A stretch of DNA of 64,000 bases. It comes from an uncultured Methanobrevibacter sp. Lineage in GTDB: Archaea; Methanobacteriota; Methanobacteria; Methanobacteriales; Methanobacteriaceae. This document shows positions 1 to 9,672 of the stretch, piece by piece. The stretch's first letter is position 1, and each line of letters opens with the position of its first letter. The position numbers and the translations under genes are program-made. Where the stretch lies: contig NZ_OMWA01000009.1 in the NCBI RefSeq assembly GCF_900314615.1, positions 27,525-91,524 on the forward strand. The letters are read 5' to 3'. The notes under the pieces were generated by a model. It did not search any database, was not told the origin of the DNA, and saw nothing but the letters and a program-made list of their open reading frames with translations.

Positions 1-1464
1 GCTTATTTCTTCAAGTTCAATGTCTGAGTTCTGATGAACCAGCGCAGCCCCTAAAGCAACCTGATTGAATTTGATATTGGAATTTCTTGACTGCTTTTCA
101 AACTTGAACTTTTCATACAGCAGCAGATCCATTTCATGTACTGGGATGATTTTAATATCTGTAAAATTATTTAAGGTTTCAATTACCTTGGTGTAGGTTG
201 TCTGGAAAACCTTTCTCTGTTCACGGTCAAGTTCAACACGAATATACGGGAAGGGTCCAAGAACGATTTTACGGGAATTATTGGATGTTGTCATATAATA
301 CCTGAAGATATCCCACATTATTATTGCTGAGGCAATATTTTTAAAGGCATTCTTAAAAATTGACTCCCGTATTTTCAAGTCACGGCTTAATGACCTTTTG
401 ATATTACCGAATCTGTCGACATAGTTCAATTTTTGGAATTCCTTTTGAATCTGTGACTGTCTCCATTCCTCAATTGCATTTTGGTCGTATTTATCAATAA
501 AATCAGGTGTCTGGTTTTCATATTCTGCAATAATTTCAAAGTATCTGTTCATACGTTTAAAATCTGTAAGTCTTCTTTTAAGGATATCATCTTTAATTTC
601 GCCGATTATTGATTCGGCGTATTTGACATATGCCAGCGCCAGTGCGGTTCTTGCATGCTTGTCATCTATGATTGCAGGTTTTGTTCTGTGGAATCTCAGG
701 GTTTCAATCCTAACGTTTCTGCCGTACTGACGTCTAACTTCCTCTTCGTAATTGTTGACATAATCAGAACCAAGAGAAACGTTTTTTCTAATTAAACGAT
801 TGTTTTTGTCCCTGAATCTTATGACCAGAGAAATTGTCTTAACAACACCTTTACGTTCCTGTTTAAGTAAATTCAGAACCTGTTTAAAAGATTCTCTGCC
901 GTATGATGACAGTTCACTCATCAAAACCATATAATTTCCGGATAACGGCAGATAAGGTATAATCTGCAGGCGGTGAGTGGCTTCCTTGTTGACTTTAAAT
1001 GTAAATCCCTGAGATGAACAGGTACATTTTCCGTCAATCTGACCGTATTCGTCAATTGAATATTTCTTGTAGCAGTTGTTGCATTTTACATATCCGAACT
1101 GCTCAAGGTTTCCGATTGCAATTTTATGTGAATCAATAGCTGATTTGACCCTATCCAGAATGTTCTTTTTTGAGTTGGCTTTCATTCTGAATATCTGGTT
1201 GTGACGGCTGTTTTCACCAACCTCTTCAAGAGACACTTCGGAAACTGATTTTGTTCCGTATCTTGAAAGTGATGTAAAGGGAGTGGTGTATCCCTGTGCA
1301 TCCATATCGTCTTTAAGGTTTTGCAAATAGTTTAATCTGTCGACTAGCTTAAAGTAAAGACTTTTGAAATTGTCAAAATCTTCAATATCATTTAAGATGA
1401 TTGAATCATTTGCAATTTCTTTCAGATAGTTCTCGGCTTTATTTACCAGGACAGATTCTTCCAT
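1..1464 (-). CDS. DUF530-like protein, C-terminus cut by the window edge
   Basis: Open frame of 488 codons read from an ATG at 1464 to the window edge with no stop, so the C-terminus is missing. The product is soluble and rich in charged residues. A putative zinc-binding cluster sits near residues 170-195 (CNNC followed by CTC), and the rest looks helical. Length and the methanogen context beside metG fit DUF530, an archaeal family of unknown function; the family name is from memory and moderately sure. The start lies 12 bases downstream of the metG stop, so the two are probably co-transcribed with metG first. No catalytic motif is recognised and no function is offered. Confidence 0.6.
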   Translation of the reverse strand, partial: MEESVLVNKAENYLKEIANDSIILNDIEDFDNFKSLYFKLVDRLNYLQNLKDDMDAQGYTTPFTSLSRYGTKSVSEVSLEEVGENSRHNQIFRMKANSKKNILDRVKSAIDSHKIAIGNLEQFGYVKCNNCYKKYSIDEYGQIDGKCTCSSQGFTFKVNKEATHRLQIIPYLPLSGNYMVLMSELSSYGRESFKQVLNLLKQERKGVVKTISLVIRFRDKNNRLIRKNVSLGSDYVNNYEEEVRRQYGRNVRIETLRFHRTKPAIIDDKHARTALALAYVKYAESIIGEIKDDILKRRLTDFKRMNRYFEIIAEYENQTPDFIDKYDQNAIEEWRQSQIQKEFQKLNYVDRFGNIKRSLSRDLKIRESIFKNAFKNIASAIIMWDIFRYYMTTSNNSRKIVLGPFPYIRVELDREQRKVFQTTYTKVIETLNNFTDIKIIPVHEMDLLLYEKFKFEKQSRNSNIKFNQVALGAALVHQNSDIELEEIS

Positions 1465-1475
1465 TTAAATCAATT

Positions 1476-3464
1476 TTATTGTATTCTTTCACCGACTTCA
1501 GCGTTTTCATCAGGTGTGAGAAGTGCTCCGGAAGCTCCAGTTGCTAAAATCATACCTTCAGATAATGTTCCGAAGAGTTTTGCAGGCTGGAGGTTAGCGA
1601 CTACACATACTTTTCTTCCGATGAGTTCTTCTGCATCATAGAATTTTGCAAGTCCTGCAACGATTTGTCTAGGTTTTTCTTCACCTAAATCCACCTGCAA
1701 TTTTAATAATTTGTCGGATTTTTCGATTTTTTCCGCTTCTTTAACTTCACCTATTTTTATTACGAATTCATCAAATTGATCAATAGTTACTAAATCACTC
1801 ATAGTTTCATCCTCATTTTCTTTTAAGTTTTCCTTAAGTTTAGCCTTTTGGGCTTCAATTTCTTTATCTTCAATCTTTTTGAATAATGGTTTGGCTTTGT
1901 TTATTTCATGACCGGTCGGCAATGGAATTTTAGCATCCTCCCAGTTGTCCAAAGTGCCGAGATTCATAATCTCAGCAATCTTGTCCGCTTTTGTTGGAAG
2001 GAAAGGTTTGAGCATGTAGGCCAGAGTTTTTGCCAGCTGATTGGATAAGTATAAACAGTTTGCCGCTTTTACTTTGTCTTCTTTTACGGCTTTCCATGGT
2101 TCTGCATCGTTGAAATATTTGTTTCCTTTTTTAGCTACTTTAAATATTTCAAGGAGTGCTTCTCTGAATTCATAGTTTGCTATGTATTCACCGGCTTTGT
2201 CAGGCAGCTCTTCAATAGCAGCTCTGAACTCTTCATCCTCTTCAGTAGGATTTGTGTATTCAGGGATTTTGCTTTCAAACTGTTTTTTGGTGAAAACAAA
2301 TGTCCTGTGAAGGAAGTTTCCGATAACATCTGCCAGTTCGTCGTTGTTTCTTCTCTGGAAGTCATCCCATGAAAAGTCTGAATCCTTGTTTAGAGGAGCG
2401 TTAATTGTCAGGTAGTATCTGAGCAAATCAGGTTCATAGTCTTTTACAAAATCAGCTATCCATATGACCCAGTTTTTACTTGTTGACATCTTTTCTCCTT
2501 CAAGGGATAAAAATTCACCTGCATAAATCATGTCAGGCAGTTTGCATCCGTATGCTTTTAAAAGTCCCGGCCAGAATATTGAGTGGTGGTAGATGATGTC
2601 CTTACCGATAAAGTGAACGACATAGTCATTCCAGTATTCTTCCCATTTCCTGCCGGATACGTGTGACCATTGTGATGCTGATGAGATGTAACCCAGGAAT
2701 GCTTCAATCCAGACGTATAATACTTTACCTTTTGCTTCATCAAGAGGTACCGGAATACCCCAATCCATATCACGAGTTAAAATCCAGTCGGTTAATCCTT
2801 CTTCAAGCCAGTTTGACGCATAGTTTTTAACGTTTGCCGGAAGATTTTCATTATTGTTGATGTATTCTTTTAACTCATCCTCCAGTTCGGACAGCTTGAA
2901 TGCATACTGGAATGTATCCCTGATGACAGGTGTTGTTCCACATGTAATACAGTGAGGTTCGTCAAGTTCAGTCGGGTTTAGAGCTTTACCGCATTTTTCA
3001 CAGTGGTCTCCGCGAGCTTCTGAACCGCATACAGGACATAATCCTTCAACATATCTGTCCGGAAGGAATTTGTTACAGTTCGGACAGTACAGCTGCTGTA
3101 TATCCTCCCTGTAGATATATCCGTCATCGTATAATTTTTTAAAGAAATTTTTAGCAATTTCATAGTGAGCTTCATCTGTAGTTCTTGTAAAATTATCTAA
3201 AGAAATGTTCATTGATTCTACATCGCTGACAATCATGTCATGATATCTTTTGGAAATTTCAATAGGTTTTTTATTCTCTTTATCTGCCTTAACTGCAATT
3301 GGAGTTCCATGTTCATCAGTAGCACAAACCATCAGCACGTCATTTCCAATCATCCTGTTGTATCTTGCATAGATGTCTGCAGGCAAATATGTAGAACGGA
3401 TATGGCCTAAATGACATGGACCATTTGCATAAGGAAGTGCACATGAAATAAAAATTTTTGACAT
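1476..3464 (-). CDS. metG: methionyl-tRNA synthetase
   Basis: Charges tRNA-Met with methionine in the cytoplasm. Class I signature HLGH is at residues 18-21 and the KMSKS loop appears as KMSTS at 325-329. The connective insert carries paired zinc knuckles (C127/C130, C143/C146, C155/C158, C172/C175). A C-terminal EMAP/Trbp111-type tRNA-binding domain occupies about 555-662, the usual long archaeal/bacterial form. The start has an AAGGAG Shine-Dalgarno just upstream. It heads a minus-strand pair with the DUF530-like gene. All hallmarks are present and nothing is odd. Confidence 0.98.
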   Translation of the reverse strand: MSKIFISCALPYANGPCHLGHIRSTYLPADIYARYNRMIGNDVLMVCATDEHGTPIAVKADKENKKPIEISKRYHDMIVSDVESMNISLDNFTRTTDEAHYEIAKNFFKKLYDDGYIYREDIQQLYCPNCNKFLPDRYVEGLCPVCGSEARGDHCEKCGKALNPTELDEPHCITCGTTPVIRDTFQYAFKLSELEDELKEYINNNENLPANVKNYASNWLEEGLTDWILTRDMDWGIPVPLDEAKGKVLYVWIEAFLGYISSASQWSHVSGRKWEEYWNDYVVHFIGKDIIYHHSIFWPGLLKAYGCKLPDMIYAGEFLSLEGEKMSTSKNWVIWIADFVKDYEPDLLRYYLTINAPLNKDSDFSWDDFQRRNNDELADVIGNFLHRTFVFTKKQFESKIPEYTNPTEEDEEFRAAIEELPDKAGEYIANYEFREALLEIFKVAKKGNKYFNDAEPWKAVKEDKVKAANCLYLSNQLAKTLAYMLKPFLPTKADKIAEIMNLGTLDNWEDAKIPLPTGHEINKAKPLFKKIEDKEIEAQKAKLKENLKENEDETMSDLVTIDQFDEFVIKIGEVKEAEKIEKSDKLLKLQVDLGEEKPRQIVAGLAKFYDAEELIGRKVCVVANLQPAKLFGTLSEGMILATGASGALLTPDENAEVGERIQ

Positions 3465-3665
3465 TTAACTTTTCTCCTTAATTATTTTAAACATGATATA
3501 ATTATGTCATTTATATATAATAAAGTATTATTTTTAACAGTGTTATATGCTCATGAAATGAACTTTTTAAAAATAATGGAAAACAAGCCGAATTTTCAAA
3601 CAGAAAACAATATTGCTTTTTAAAATGAGTTAGCTATTTAATAGATGAAATAAAAAGTTAAAATC

Positions 3666-5000
3666 ATGGCTGAAGTTTCATATATCAACCCATTGTCAAA
3701 TGAGGGAAGACAAATTGTTAGACAATACGGTGATTTAAACCAGATTTTTGAAGAAGACGAATCACTGATAGATACCATTATCCACACCACAAACCAGAGA
3801 ATTTCTGACGATTCCCTGATTCCAAAATCATATGCAGATTATGCTATAAAGCGCATGCAGTGGGCTATTGAAAAAAAGAACAACAAAAATTACACACAGG
3901 CAGAATTTGAATTTCTAACCAATTCAGATTTGTTTATGCAGGACGTTGTTATATTCCATATCCTGTGCCAGGCAATAGCTATACAGTTCAATACAGGTTC
4001 ACGTGAAACAAGGCTTTTTGTTGAATCCCAAGGGACACTGATTTTAGAAAGACTTGCAAAAATACCTCCAATGTCAAGAGCGGAAATCATTGATGAGGTT
4101 TTGGATGAAGTAAAAGTTGACGGGTCAATCAACTGGAAATCCCTAAGGGACGTAGTTTCAACAAAAAAACTCAAATTAACAGATCTTCTTATTGACAACG
4201 GTGAAATAATTCTCCAGCAGGATGACTTTCTCGAACGTTTCAGCGACAAGTTTACAGACAGAAGCCCCGACAGAATGTATTCCATACTTATTGGAGACAG
4301 TGTTAAAGAACAGATTCTCTCAAGGCTGATTATGCAGAAAACAGAAGAATACATTGCAAGAATCAAGGAAATGTCTGCAAGAATAGAAATTCACCCTGCA
4401 ATCATTGAAATTGGAGAGCAGCTCAAAGACTTCATACCTGAAGAAATCAGCAAATACAACCAGTATTATGCAGGAAGCGGAGGAATCTACGGAACTGTTC
4501 AGGCTGGAAAACTGAATCCTGACGCATTTCCACCATGTATTCAGGCAACTGTTGACGGAGTATCTTCAGGAGGCCGTAATGATGCGATTGTGCTCCTTTT
4601 AACATCCTTTGCATCATATGCAAGACTATATCCGAGAATTTTCGCATCAGATGAAAGTGTTAAGGTATCTGATATGGATCCCGATTTAAGCATTACCGAA
4701 AATGAGATTTTACCATTGATTTTTGATGCTGCAGACAACTGTACACCACCTTTATTTGAAGATCAGCCGCAGGAAAAAATCAATATCATATCAAAACTGG
4801 GATTCGGAATGCATGACCGTGTAGACATCAACCACGAAGGAGAAACCAAATGGTATACTCCAATGAGCTGTGAGAAAATTAAGATACACCTTCCTCAGCT
4901 GTGCCATCCGGACAAGTCATGCAAAGGAATTAACAATCCTCTGTCATGTTATGGACGTAAGAAATTCCAGCTGGATAAGGAAGCCCCTAAAGAAGAATAA
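3666..5000 (+). CDS. priL: DNA primase large subunit PriL
   Basis: Non-catalytic subunit of the archaeal/eukaryotic primase; it contacts PriS and helps initiate RNA primers. The N-terminal two-thirds is helical. The C-terminal domain has the cysteine set of the [4Fe-4S] cluster: C291, then C402, C413, C419 and C428, of which four are expected ligands. The motif PPCIQATVDG around C291 and the terminal NPLSCYGR are typical of PriL. The partner priS lies 1 kb downstream on the same strand, separated by a minus-strand gene. No strong Shine-Dalgarno is visible, so the mRNA may have a very short leader. Confidence 0.95.
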   Translation: MAEVSYINPLSNEGRQIVRQYGDLNQIFEEDESLIDTIIHTTNQRISDDSLIPKSYADYAIKRMQWAIEKKNNKNYTQAEFEFLTNSDLFMQDVVIFHILCQAIAIQFNTGSRETRLFVESQGTLILERLAKIPPMSRAEIIDEVLDEVKVDGSINWKSLRDVVSTKKLKLTDLLIDNGEIILQQDDFLERFSDKFTDRSPDRMYSILIGDSVKEQILSRLIMQKTEEYIARIKEMSARIEIHPAIIEIGEQLKDFIPEEISKYNQYYAGSGGIYGTVQAGKLNPDAFPPCIQATVDGVSSGGRNDAIVLLLTSFASYARLYPRIFASDESVKVSDMDPDLSITENEILPLIFDAADNCTPPLFEDQPQEKINIISKLGFGMHDRVDINHEGETKWYTPMSCEKIKIHLPQLCHPDKSCKGINNPLSCYGRKKFQLDKEAPKEE

Positions 5001-5421
5001 TTTTTACAGTTCCTATCAATTTTAGAATTTCGGCTTCAATTTCACCGGCGTGCATGATGTAAAAACCATGCCAAATAAATCATCATAGCCACTAAAATCA
5101 TGATAGTTTAAGGTATGAGTGCAATAATTATGAAACATTTATTCACAATTATTGATTGACATCTAATTTTAAGTATTTAATTATAGTTTTGGAAGGATGT
5201 CGTGGCAAATAATCATTAGAATTTTCAAAAAGCTTGCCCATCAAAGAAAAATAAACACTGAAAATAATTTTTCAGAATCAATAATATTGTCTATTTTATT
5301 TTAAAAAATATATAATCATATTGTTTTATATTGAAAAAAGCTTAAAAAGAGAATAATTTTAAAAAAAAAGAGTCTGTGAACTTTTAAAGCAACTAAAATT
5401 AAACTTAAAAAATCAAATTAA
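5001..5421. other. 421-base gap, possibly decayed coding DNA
   Basis: No convincing gene. On the minus strand between about 5010 and 5150 two overlapping frames give gene-like peptides (one contains MHAGEIEAEILKLIG, another YHDFSGYDDLFGMVF) but both are short, lack a supported start and hit stops. A second minus-strand stretch of 30 codons near 5150-5240 has no Shine-Dalgarno. The base composition is less AT-biased near 5030-5070 than in the rest, which fits a gene remnant. The function is unknown. Confidence 0.35.
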
Positions 5422-5937
5422 TCAGATGCTTGAGTGTGAAAACTTAAAGGGATTGTGGTCTTCAAGAATAGCATCATAATACTTGTTTAATATTTTAGAT
5501 TCCCACATGTTATAGTTAGCCTGCTCATTTTTTTCAAAATTATAGGCTAAAAGACCGATTTTACGTTCATGCTCGTCAATTCCTTTCATATCACAAAAAT
5601 CAGATATAATATCAGGAATATATTCACAGGGATCATCGCTGCTGAACTCAAGAAACTCCTCATATTCATGAGATGAAAAAAGCTCCCGCTCATCAATCGG
5701 ATATTCGCTGGACTTGATTGTAAACAGTTCAATATACATTTCAGTTACAAGATGAAGCTCATTCAAATCCACTCCAATACCGTAAACGTTACCTGTTTCA
5801 AGATTAACAATAGTATGACCTGTTTTGATGCCGGGCATCCAGTTGTCATAAGCAGGCTTTACAATTTCTTCCGGAGTCAGGGATGATAAAACTGTTTTTA
5901 AATGTTCAACACCTATAACTTCAACAAATTCTTCCAT
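5422..5937 (-). CDS. hypothetical protein, 171 aa
   Basis: Acidic soluble protein with no signal peptide, no membrane segment and no motif that I recognise. It is rich in Glu/Asp, with a conserved-looking central stretch VNLETGNVYGIGVDLNELH. No Shine-Dalgarno precedes the ATG, but an AT-rich TATA-like stretch lies about 20-30 bases upstream, so it may be leaderless. It sits alone on the minus strand between priL and priS. The open frame and codon use look real; the role is unknown. Confidence 0.7.
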   Translation of the reverse strand: MEEFVEVIGVEHLKTVLSSLTPEEIVKPAYDNWMPGIKTGHTIVNLETGNVYGIGVDLNELHLVTEMYIELFTIKSSEYPIDERELFSSHEYEEFLEFSSDDPCEYIPDIISDFCDMKGIDEHERKIGLLAYNFEKNEQANYNMWESKILNKYYDAILEDHNPFKFSHSSI

Positions 5938-6024
5938 ATGATTATATTATAAAACATAACTAATAAAAGTGTGCAAAATCACACTTAGCCAAATAATATA
6001 TACTTTAAAAATAAACTATTAATC

Positions 6025-7002
6025 ATGTTTTCTAAAGCTACAATTAAAGAGCGAAGGCAGTATTATCGTGAAGAATGGGACCCTTCAGACTTGCCGGAAT
6101 TCATTGCCAAAGACATTAAAAAAAGGGAGTTCGGTTTTGACCATAACGGAAGAGGTCCTAACGACAGATACAAGGTGTTCAGAGGAACAGAATCTTTAAG
6201 AAAATTCCTCAGATATAAAGCGCCCTTTGCAGCATATATCTCTGTAGCTTTCTACAACAATCCAAGAAGAAGGGAAGACTGGCTTAAGGCCGAATACATT
6301 TTCGATGTTGATGCAAAAGACATCCCAATCAGGTCATGCCAGTGCGACGGAGTCTGTGAAACCTGCCTCGGTGAAGCTTTAGAAATAGTAAACTCCCTTA
6401 TTGACACACTGGAAAGTGACCTGGATTTAAAAAACATTCATCTGATATATTCCGGAAGAGGATACCACATCAGAATTTTAGATGACGAGATGATGCTTGC
6501 AAACAGTGAACTTCGCTCAGAAGTCCTCAAATATGTTGCAGGCGCTGAAGTTCCAAAGTCCCAGTTCATCAACTCCGAAATTTCAAACAAGAGCTTTAAC
6601 TTCGAGCATTTCTCAATTCCTATAGGCTATTCCAAGATATTTACAGATAAGGTAAAGTTCAACGTTCAGCATCTGGTCGGCAATGAAAAACTGGACGGAA
6701 TCAATCCCAAACTGATGAAAGACATCATGGCATCAAGATACCACCTTGAAGAGGATAACTGGGGACTGTTCAAAAGAGATATAGGTCCAAGAAGATATAA
6801 AAACTTCGTTGAAGCTATGGCTCGTGTCAATCTTTCAACAATTGACGCTAAAGTATCTATAGATTTGAAAAGGATTTTAAGGCTTCCTTCATCACTTCAC
6901 TCAAAAGTCAGCATGAAATGTATGGAAGTTAAAAACAGGGAAACATTCGATCCCTTTGACAAAGCAGTTCCTAAATTTGTTTATGAAAGAAAAGGTGTAT
7001 AA
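6025..7002 (+). CDS. priS: DNA primase catalytic subunit PriS
   Basis: Synthesises RNA/DNA primers for replication. The catalytic carboxylates are in YIFDVDAKD (D94, D96), and SGRGYHIR at 143-150 is the conserved nucleotide-binding motif. A zinc knuckle C105/C107/C111/C114 lies between them, as in archaeal PriS. Length (325 aa) is normal for the family. A small gene starts 1 base after its stop. PriL is the nearest same-strand gene upstream. Confidence 0.97.
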   Translation: MFSKATIKERRQYYREEWDPSDLPEFIAKDIKKREFGFDHNGRGPNDRYKVFRGTESLRKFLRYKAPFAAYISVAFYNNPRRREDWLKAEYIFDVDAKDIPIRSCQCDGVCETCLGEALEIVNSLIDTLESDLDLKNIHLIYSGRGYHIRILDDEMMLANSELRSEVLKYVAGAEVPKSQFINSEISNKSFNFEHFSIPIGYSKIFTDKVKFNVQHLVGNEKLDGINPKLMKDIMASRYHLEEDNWGLFKRDIGPRRYKNFVEAMARVNLSTIDAKVSIDLKRILRLPSSLHSKVSMKCMEVKNRETFDPFDKAVPKFVYERKGV

Positions 7003-7003
7003 C

Positions 7004-7261
7004 ATGGATAAGGTTTTAAGAGAAATTTTAAGAAAAAACGAATATTTTGAAGAGATAAATGAAAACAGATTTGTACCTGAATATCTGGGACTTATCGTTA
7101 ACGGAATTGTTGTCTATCATGTCAACTGGATTGATATTGTTGATAAGGAACTTATTTTCATGCACAAGGACATTCAGACTCATCCAATAGTTTCAGTTGT
7201 CCTTGAAAATCTTAATTCAATGATGATAATTACCAGTGACGGCATAAAAGAAATATTATAG
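7004..7261 (+). CDS. small hypothetical protein downstream of priS
   Basis: An 85-residue protein starting at the ATG at 7004. A longer in-frame start exists at 6956 inside priS, but AAAGGTG lies 5-10 bases before 7004 and the shorter start leaves only 1 base between the genes, so 7004 is preferred. The sequence has beta-rich hydrophobic stretches and no cysteine motif. Tight spacing suggests co-transcription and perhaps translational coupling with priS; a primase-related role is inference only. Confidence 0.75.
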   Translation: MDKVLREILRKNEYFEEINENRFVPEYLGLIVNGIVVYHVNWIDIVDKELIFMHKDIQTHPIVSVVLENLNSMMIITSDGIKEIL

Positions 7262-7263
7262 TT

Positions 7264-7836
7264 TTAATCAGTCTGGAAGCATTTGGTAATGATTTTTTCG
7301 GAAATCACTTCAGGAGCATCGTCAGCAGGAACAACGTTCCAGTTATATGTGAACTTCTGTGATTTCTGACGGTTTTCCCTTAGTGAATCTATATTTTCAA
7401 ACATTTCAGTTTCTTCATTACGTGCACCTATACGTCTTAGGGACTCTTCAGGAGTAATGTCCAAAAAGAACATGCAGTCTGAGGTTGGAAGAACAAAAGC
7501 CACAATCTTATATACGATAGTGTTTATAACTTCCGGAAGATACATTACGGCTAAAATGTATCTTGAAAATATCACCACATCAACGTCCTTGTTATAATAA
7601 TACATTTGAACTGAGCGAATTGCATCGAGTCCAAAATAAACAGTAGCTTTAATTTTATTAAATTTTCCAGTTTTTAGAAGTGCCTGTTTTGATTTTCTGC
7701 CGAATTTATTATCACTGCATGGATGAGATCTGACAATGACATCTCGGCCTTTCTTCTTATAGGCTTCAGCAAGAAGATTAACCTGCGTATCTTTACCAGA
7801 ACCATCCAGTCCGTCAATAACAATAAATTTCCTCAT
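7264..7836 (-). CDS. tmk: thymidylate kinase
   Basis: Phosphorylates dTMP to dTDP for DNA synthesis. The P-loop is GLDGSGKD at residues 9-16, with an Arg-Ser-His (RSHP) segment after strand two and a lid-like RRIGARNEE region. At 190 aa the length is that of ordinary TMPK. Its stop lies 2 bases from the convergent stop of the small gene after priS. The similar cofH gene lies upstream on the same strand with 16 bases between, so the two probably share a transcript. Confidence 0.9.
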   Translation of the reverse strand: MRKFIVIDGLDGSGKDTQVNLLAEAYKKKGRDVIVRSHPCSDNKFGRKSKQALLKTGKFNKIKATVYFGLDAIRSVQMYYYNKDVDVVIFSRYILAVMYLPEVINTIVYKIVAFVLPTSDCMFFLDITPEESLRRIGARNEETEMFENIDSLRENRQKSQKFTYNWNVVPADDAPEVISEKIITKCFQTD

Positions 7837-7852
7837 AACATCACAAAAAACT

Positions 7853-8995
7853 TTATTTTGAAGGCATTTCTATACCTTTTTGAATTGGGTAAAACTCAGT
7901 ATATTTGGAATTTCTCTCAATAGGATTTCTACCTAAATCTTCAACCATGCGAGCTAAAGTACCAATAGAGGCTTCAACTCCATCAGGAGCTCCTGAAGCT
8001 TCTGACAATTCATCTCCACCTAAAGTACCTCCAAGGTCATTGGCACCTGCAGTTAAAGAAACCTGTGCAAATCTGTATCCCATTTTTACCCATGACACCT
8101 GGATGTTTGGAATCAGGTCTCTGAGCATCAGTCTTGAAACTGCATATAGCTTTAAATCCTGAGTTCCTGTAGCTCCAAGGTCTGATTGTCCTTCCAAAAA
8201 GATTGGAGAGTACTCATGCATAAATGTCATAGGGATAAATTCTGTAAATCCGTGAGTTTCTTCCTGAATTTGTCTGATAATATCAATATGTTCTACTCTT
8301 TCTTCCAATGTTTCCACATGACCGTACATTATTGTTGCCGAACCCGGAATTCCTACTTCATGAGCTGTTTTGACTATATCAACCCATTCACTTACGCTTA
8401 CCTTTTCAGGACAGATCAGATCTCTTGAACGGTCTGTAAGAATTTCAGCCGCTGTTCCTGGAAGTGTGTCCAGTCCTGCATCCCTCAGACGTTCACATCC
8501 TTCAGCAATGTCCAAACCTGACACAATGCAAGCGTCGTTAATCATTGTCGGTGAAAATCCGTGAATCATTACATCAGGATATTCCCCTTTAAGCAATGTG
8601 AGAAGATGTTCATAATATTCAATATCCGCATCCGGAAGCACTCCTCCCATAACGCAGAACTCATGAGCTCCCTTATCAACTGCTCCCTGAGCCTTTTCAA
8701 GAATCTGTTCGTCGTTTAAAATATATGCTTCAGGATCATTTGCATCTTTTCCGAATGCACAAAATCCGCATCTGACGGTACATATGTTTGTAAAATTGAT
8801 ATTGCAGTTGTTGATGAATGTTACTTTGTCCCCAACGATTTTCTGTCTAAGATAATCAGCGGTTGCAAGAAGAGGATATAAATCTGAACCTTGAATGTTC
8901 ATCAAATGATTTGCTTCTTCAACACTGATGGGTTCGTCTAACGATTTGGTCAAAATCTTTTCTGTTTTAGAAGAAATTGGTAGTTTATCAAACAT
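7853..8995 (-). CDS. cofH: FO synthase subunit 2 (5-amino-6-ribitylaminouracil-tyrosine hydroxyphenyl transferase)
   Basis: Radical SAM enzyme of coenzyme F420 synthesis: it joins the 4-hydroxybenzyl part of tyrosine to 5-amino-6-ribitylaminouracil. The CxxxCxxC cluster motif is C72, C76 and C79 (CTVRCGFC). The order of motifs (HEFCVMGG, TLPGTAAEIL, SATIMYGH, LGGTLGGDE) and 380-aa length match CofH rather than CofG. The partner cofG is not in this window. The gene is probably co-transcribed with tmk. Confidence 0.93.
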   Translation of the reverse strand: MFDKLPISSKTEKILTKSLDEPISVEEANHLMNIQGSDLYPLLATADYLRQKIVGDKVTFINNCNINFTNICTVRCGFCAFGKDANDPEAYILNDEQILEKAQGAVDKGAHEFCVMGGVLPDADIEYYEHLLTLLKGEYPDVMIHGFSPTMINDACIVSGLDIAEGCERLRDAGLDTLPGTAAEILTDRSRDLICPEKVSVSEWVDIVKTAHEVGIPGSATIMYGHVETLEERVEHIDIIRQIQEETHGFTEFIPMTFMHEYSPIFLEGQSDLGATGTQDLKLYAVSRLMLRDLIPNIQVSWVKMGYRFAQVSLTAGANDLGGTLGGDELSEASGAPDGVEASIGTLARMVEDLGRNPIERNSKYTEFYPIQKGIEMPSK

Positions 8996-9176
8996 GATTG
9001 TATATAAGTTAAAAGGTAAATAAAAAGGTTACTATAAATTAAAATTAATGTATAAAAATGTGCATTAATTAAACTGAAAAAATACAATTAATATTCATAT
9101 AAACTAAAAATCAATTAAAAAAACTAAATTAAATACATTTTTATAATATTAACATTATATGTTAAGATGTGATACT

Positions 9177-9668
9177 ATGGATAGTAGCGAAGCTATTTAT
9201 AATGGACTTAAAGATGCAGGAATTGACTTTATTGTAAGCGTTCCATGCGTCAATCTATCAAAATTACTGAATATGATTGATGAAGACGAAGAAATAACTC
9301 ATATTCCGGTAACCAGAGAGGAAGAAGGTATCGGAATATGTGCCGGAGCATATCTCGGAGGCAAAAGAACAGCAATTCTAATGCAGAATTCAGGGCTTGG
9401 AAACTCCATTAATGCATTAAAATCACTTATGGAACTGTATGAATTCCCATTAATTATGATAATGAGCCATAGAGGAACAGAAGGCGAAAACATCTGCGGA
9501 CAGATCCCTATGGGAGAGTCAACACCACTGATTTTAGAGGCAATGGACTTTAACTTTTTTAAACCTTCAAATCCTGATGCCGCATATGTGGACGTTAGAA
9601 ATTCCTGGGAACTTTCAGTTGAAGACGGAAAACCAGTCAGCATATTGCTGGAGATTAAATATTGGTGA
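9177..9668 (+). CDS. comD: sulfopyruvate decarboxylase subunit alpha
   Basis: With ComE this ThDP enzyme decarboxylates sulfopyruvate to sulfoacetaldehyde, the step before sulfur insertion in coenzyme M synthesis. The product matches the N-terminal (PYR) half of a ThDP decarboxylase, including the TREEEGIGICAGAYLGG catalytic-Glu region and GQIPMGE. An in-frame ATG at 9159 exists, but GTGAT sits 3 bases before the ATG at 9177, so the latter is chosen (163 aa). comE starts 4 bases after its stop; the two are one operon. Confidence 0.95.
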   Translation: MDSSEAIYNGLKDAGIDFIVSVPCVNLSKLLNMIDEDEEITHIPVTREEEGIGICAGAYLGGKRTAILMQNSGLGNSINALKSLMELYEFPLIMIMSHRGTEGENICGQIPMGESTPLILEAMDFNFFKPSNPDAAYVDVRNSWELSVEDGKPVSILLEIKYW

Positions 9669-9672
9669 TAAT

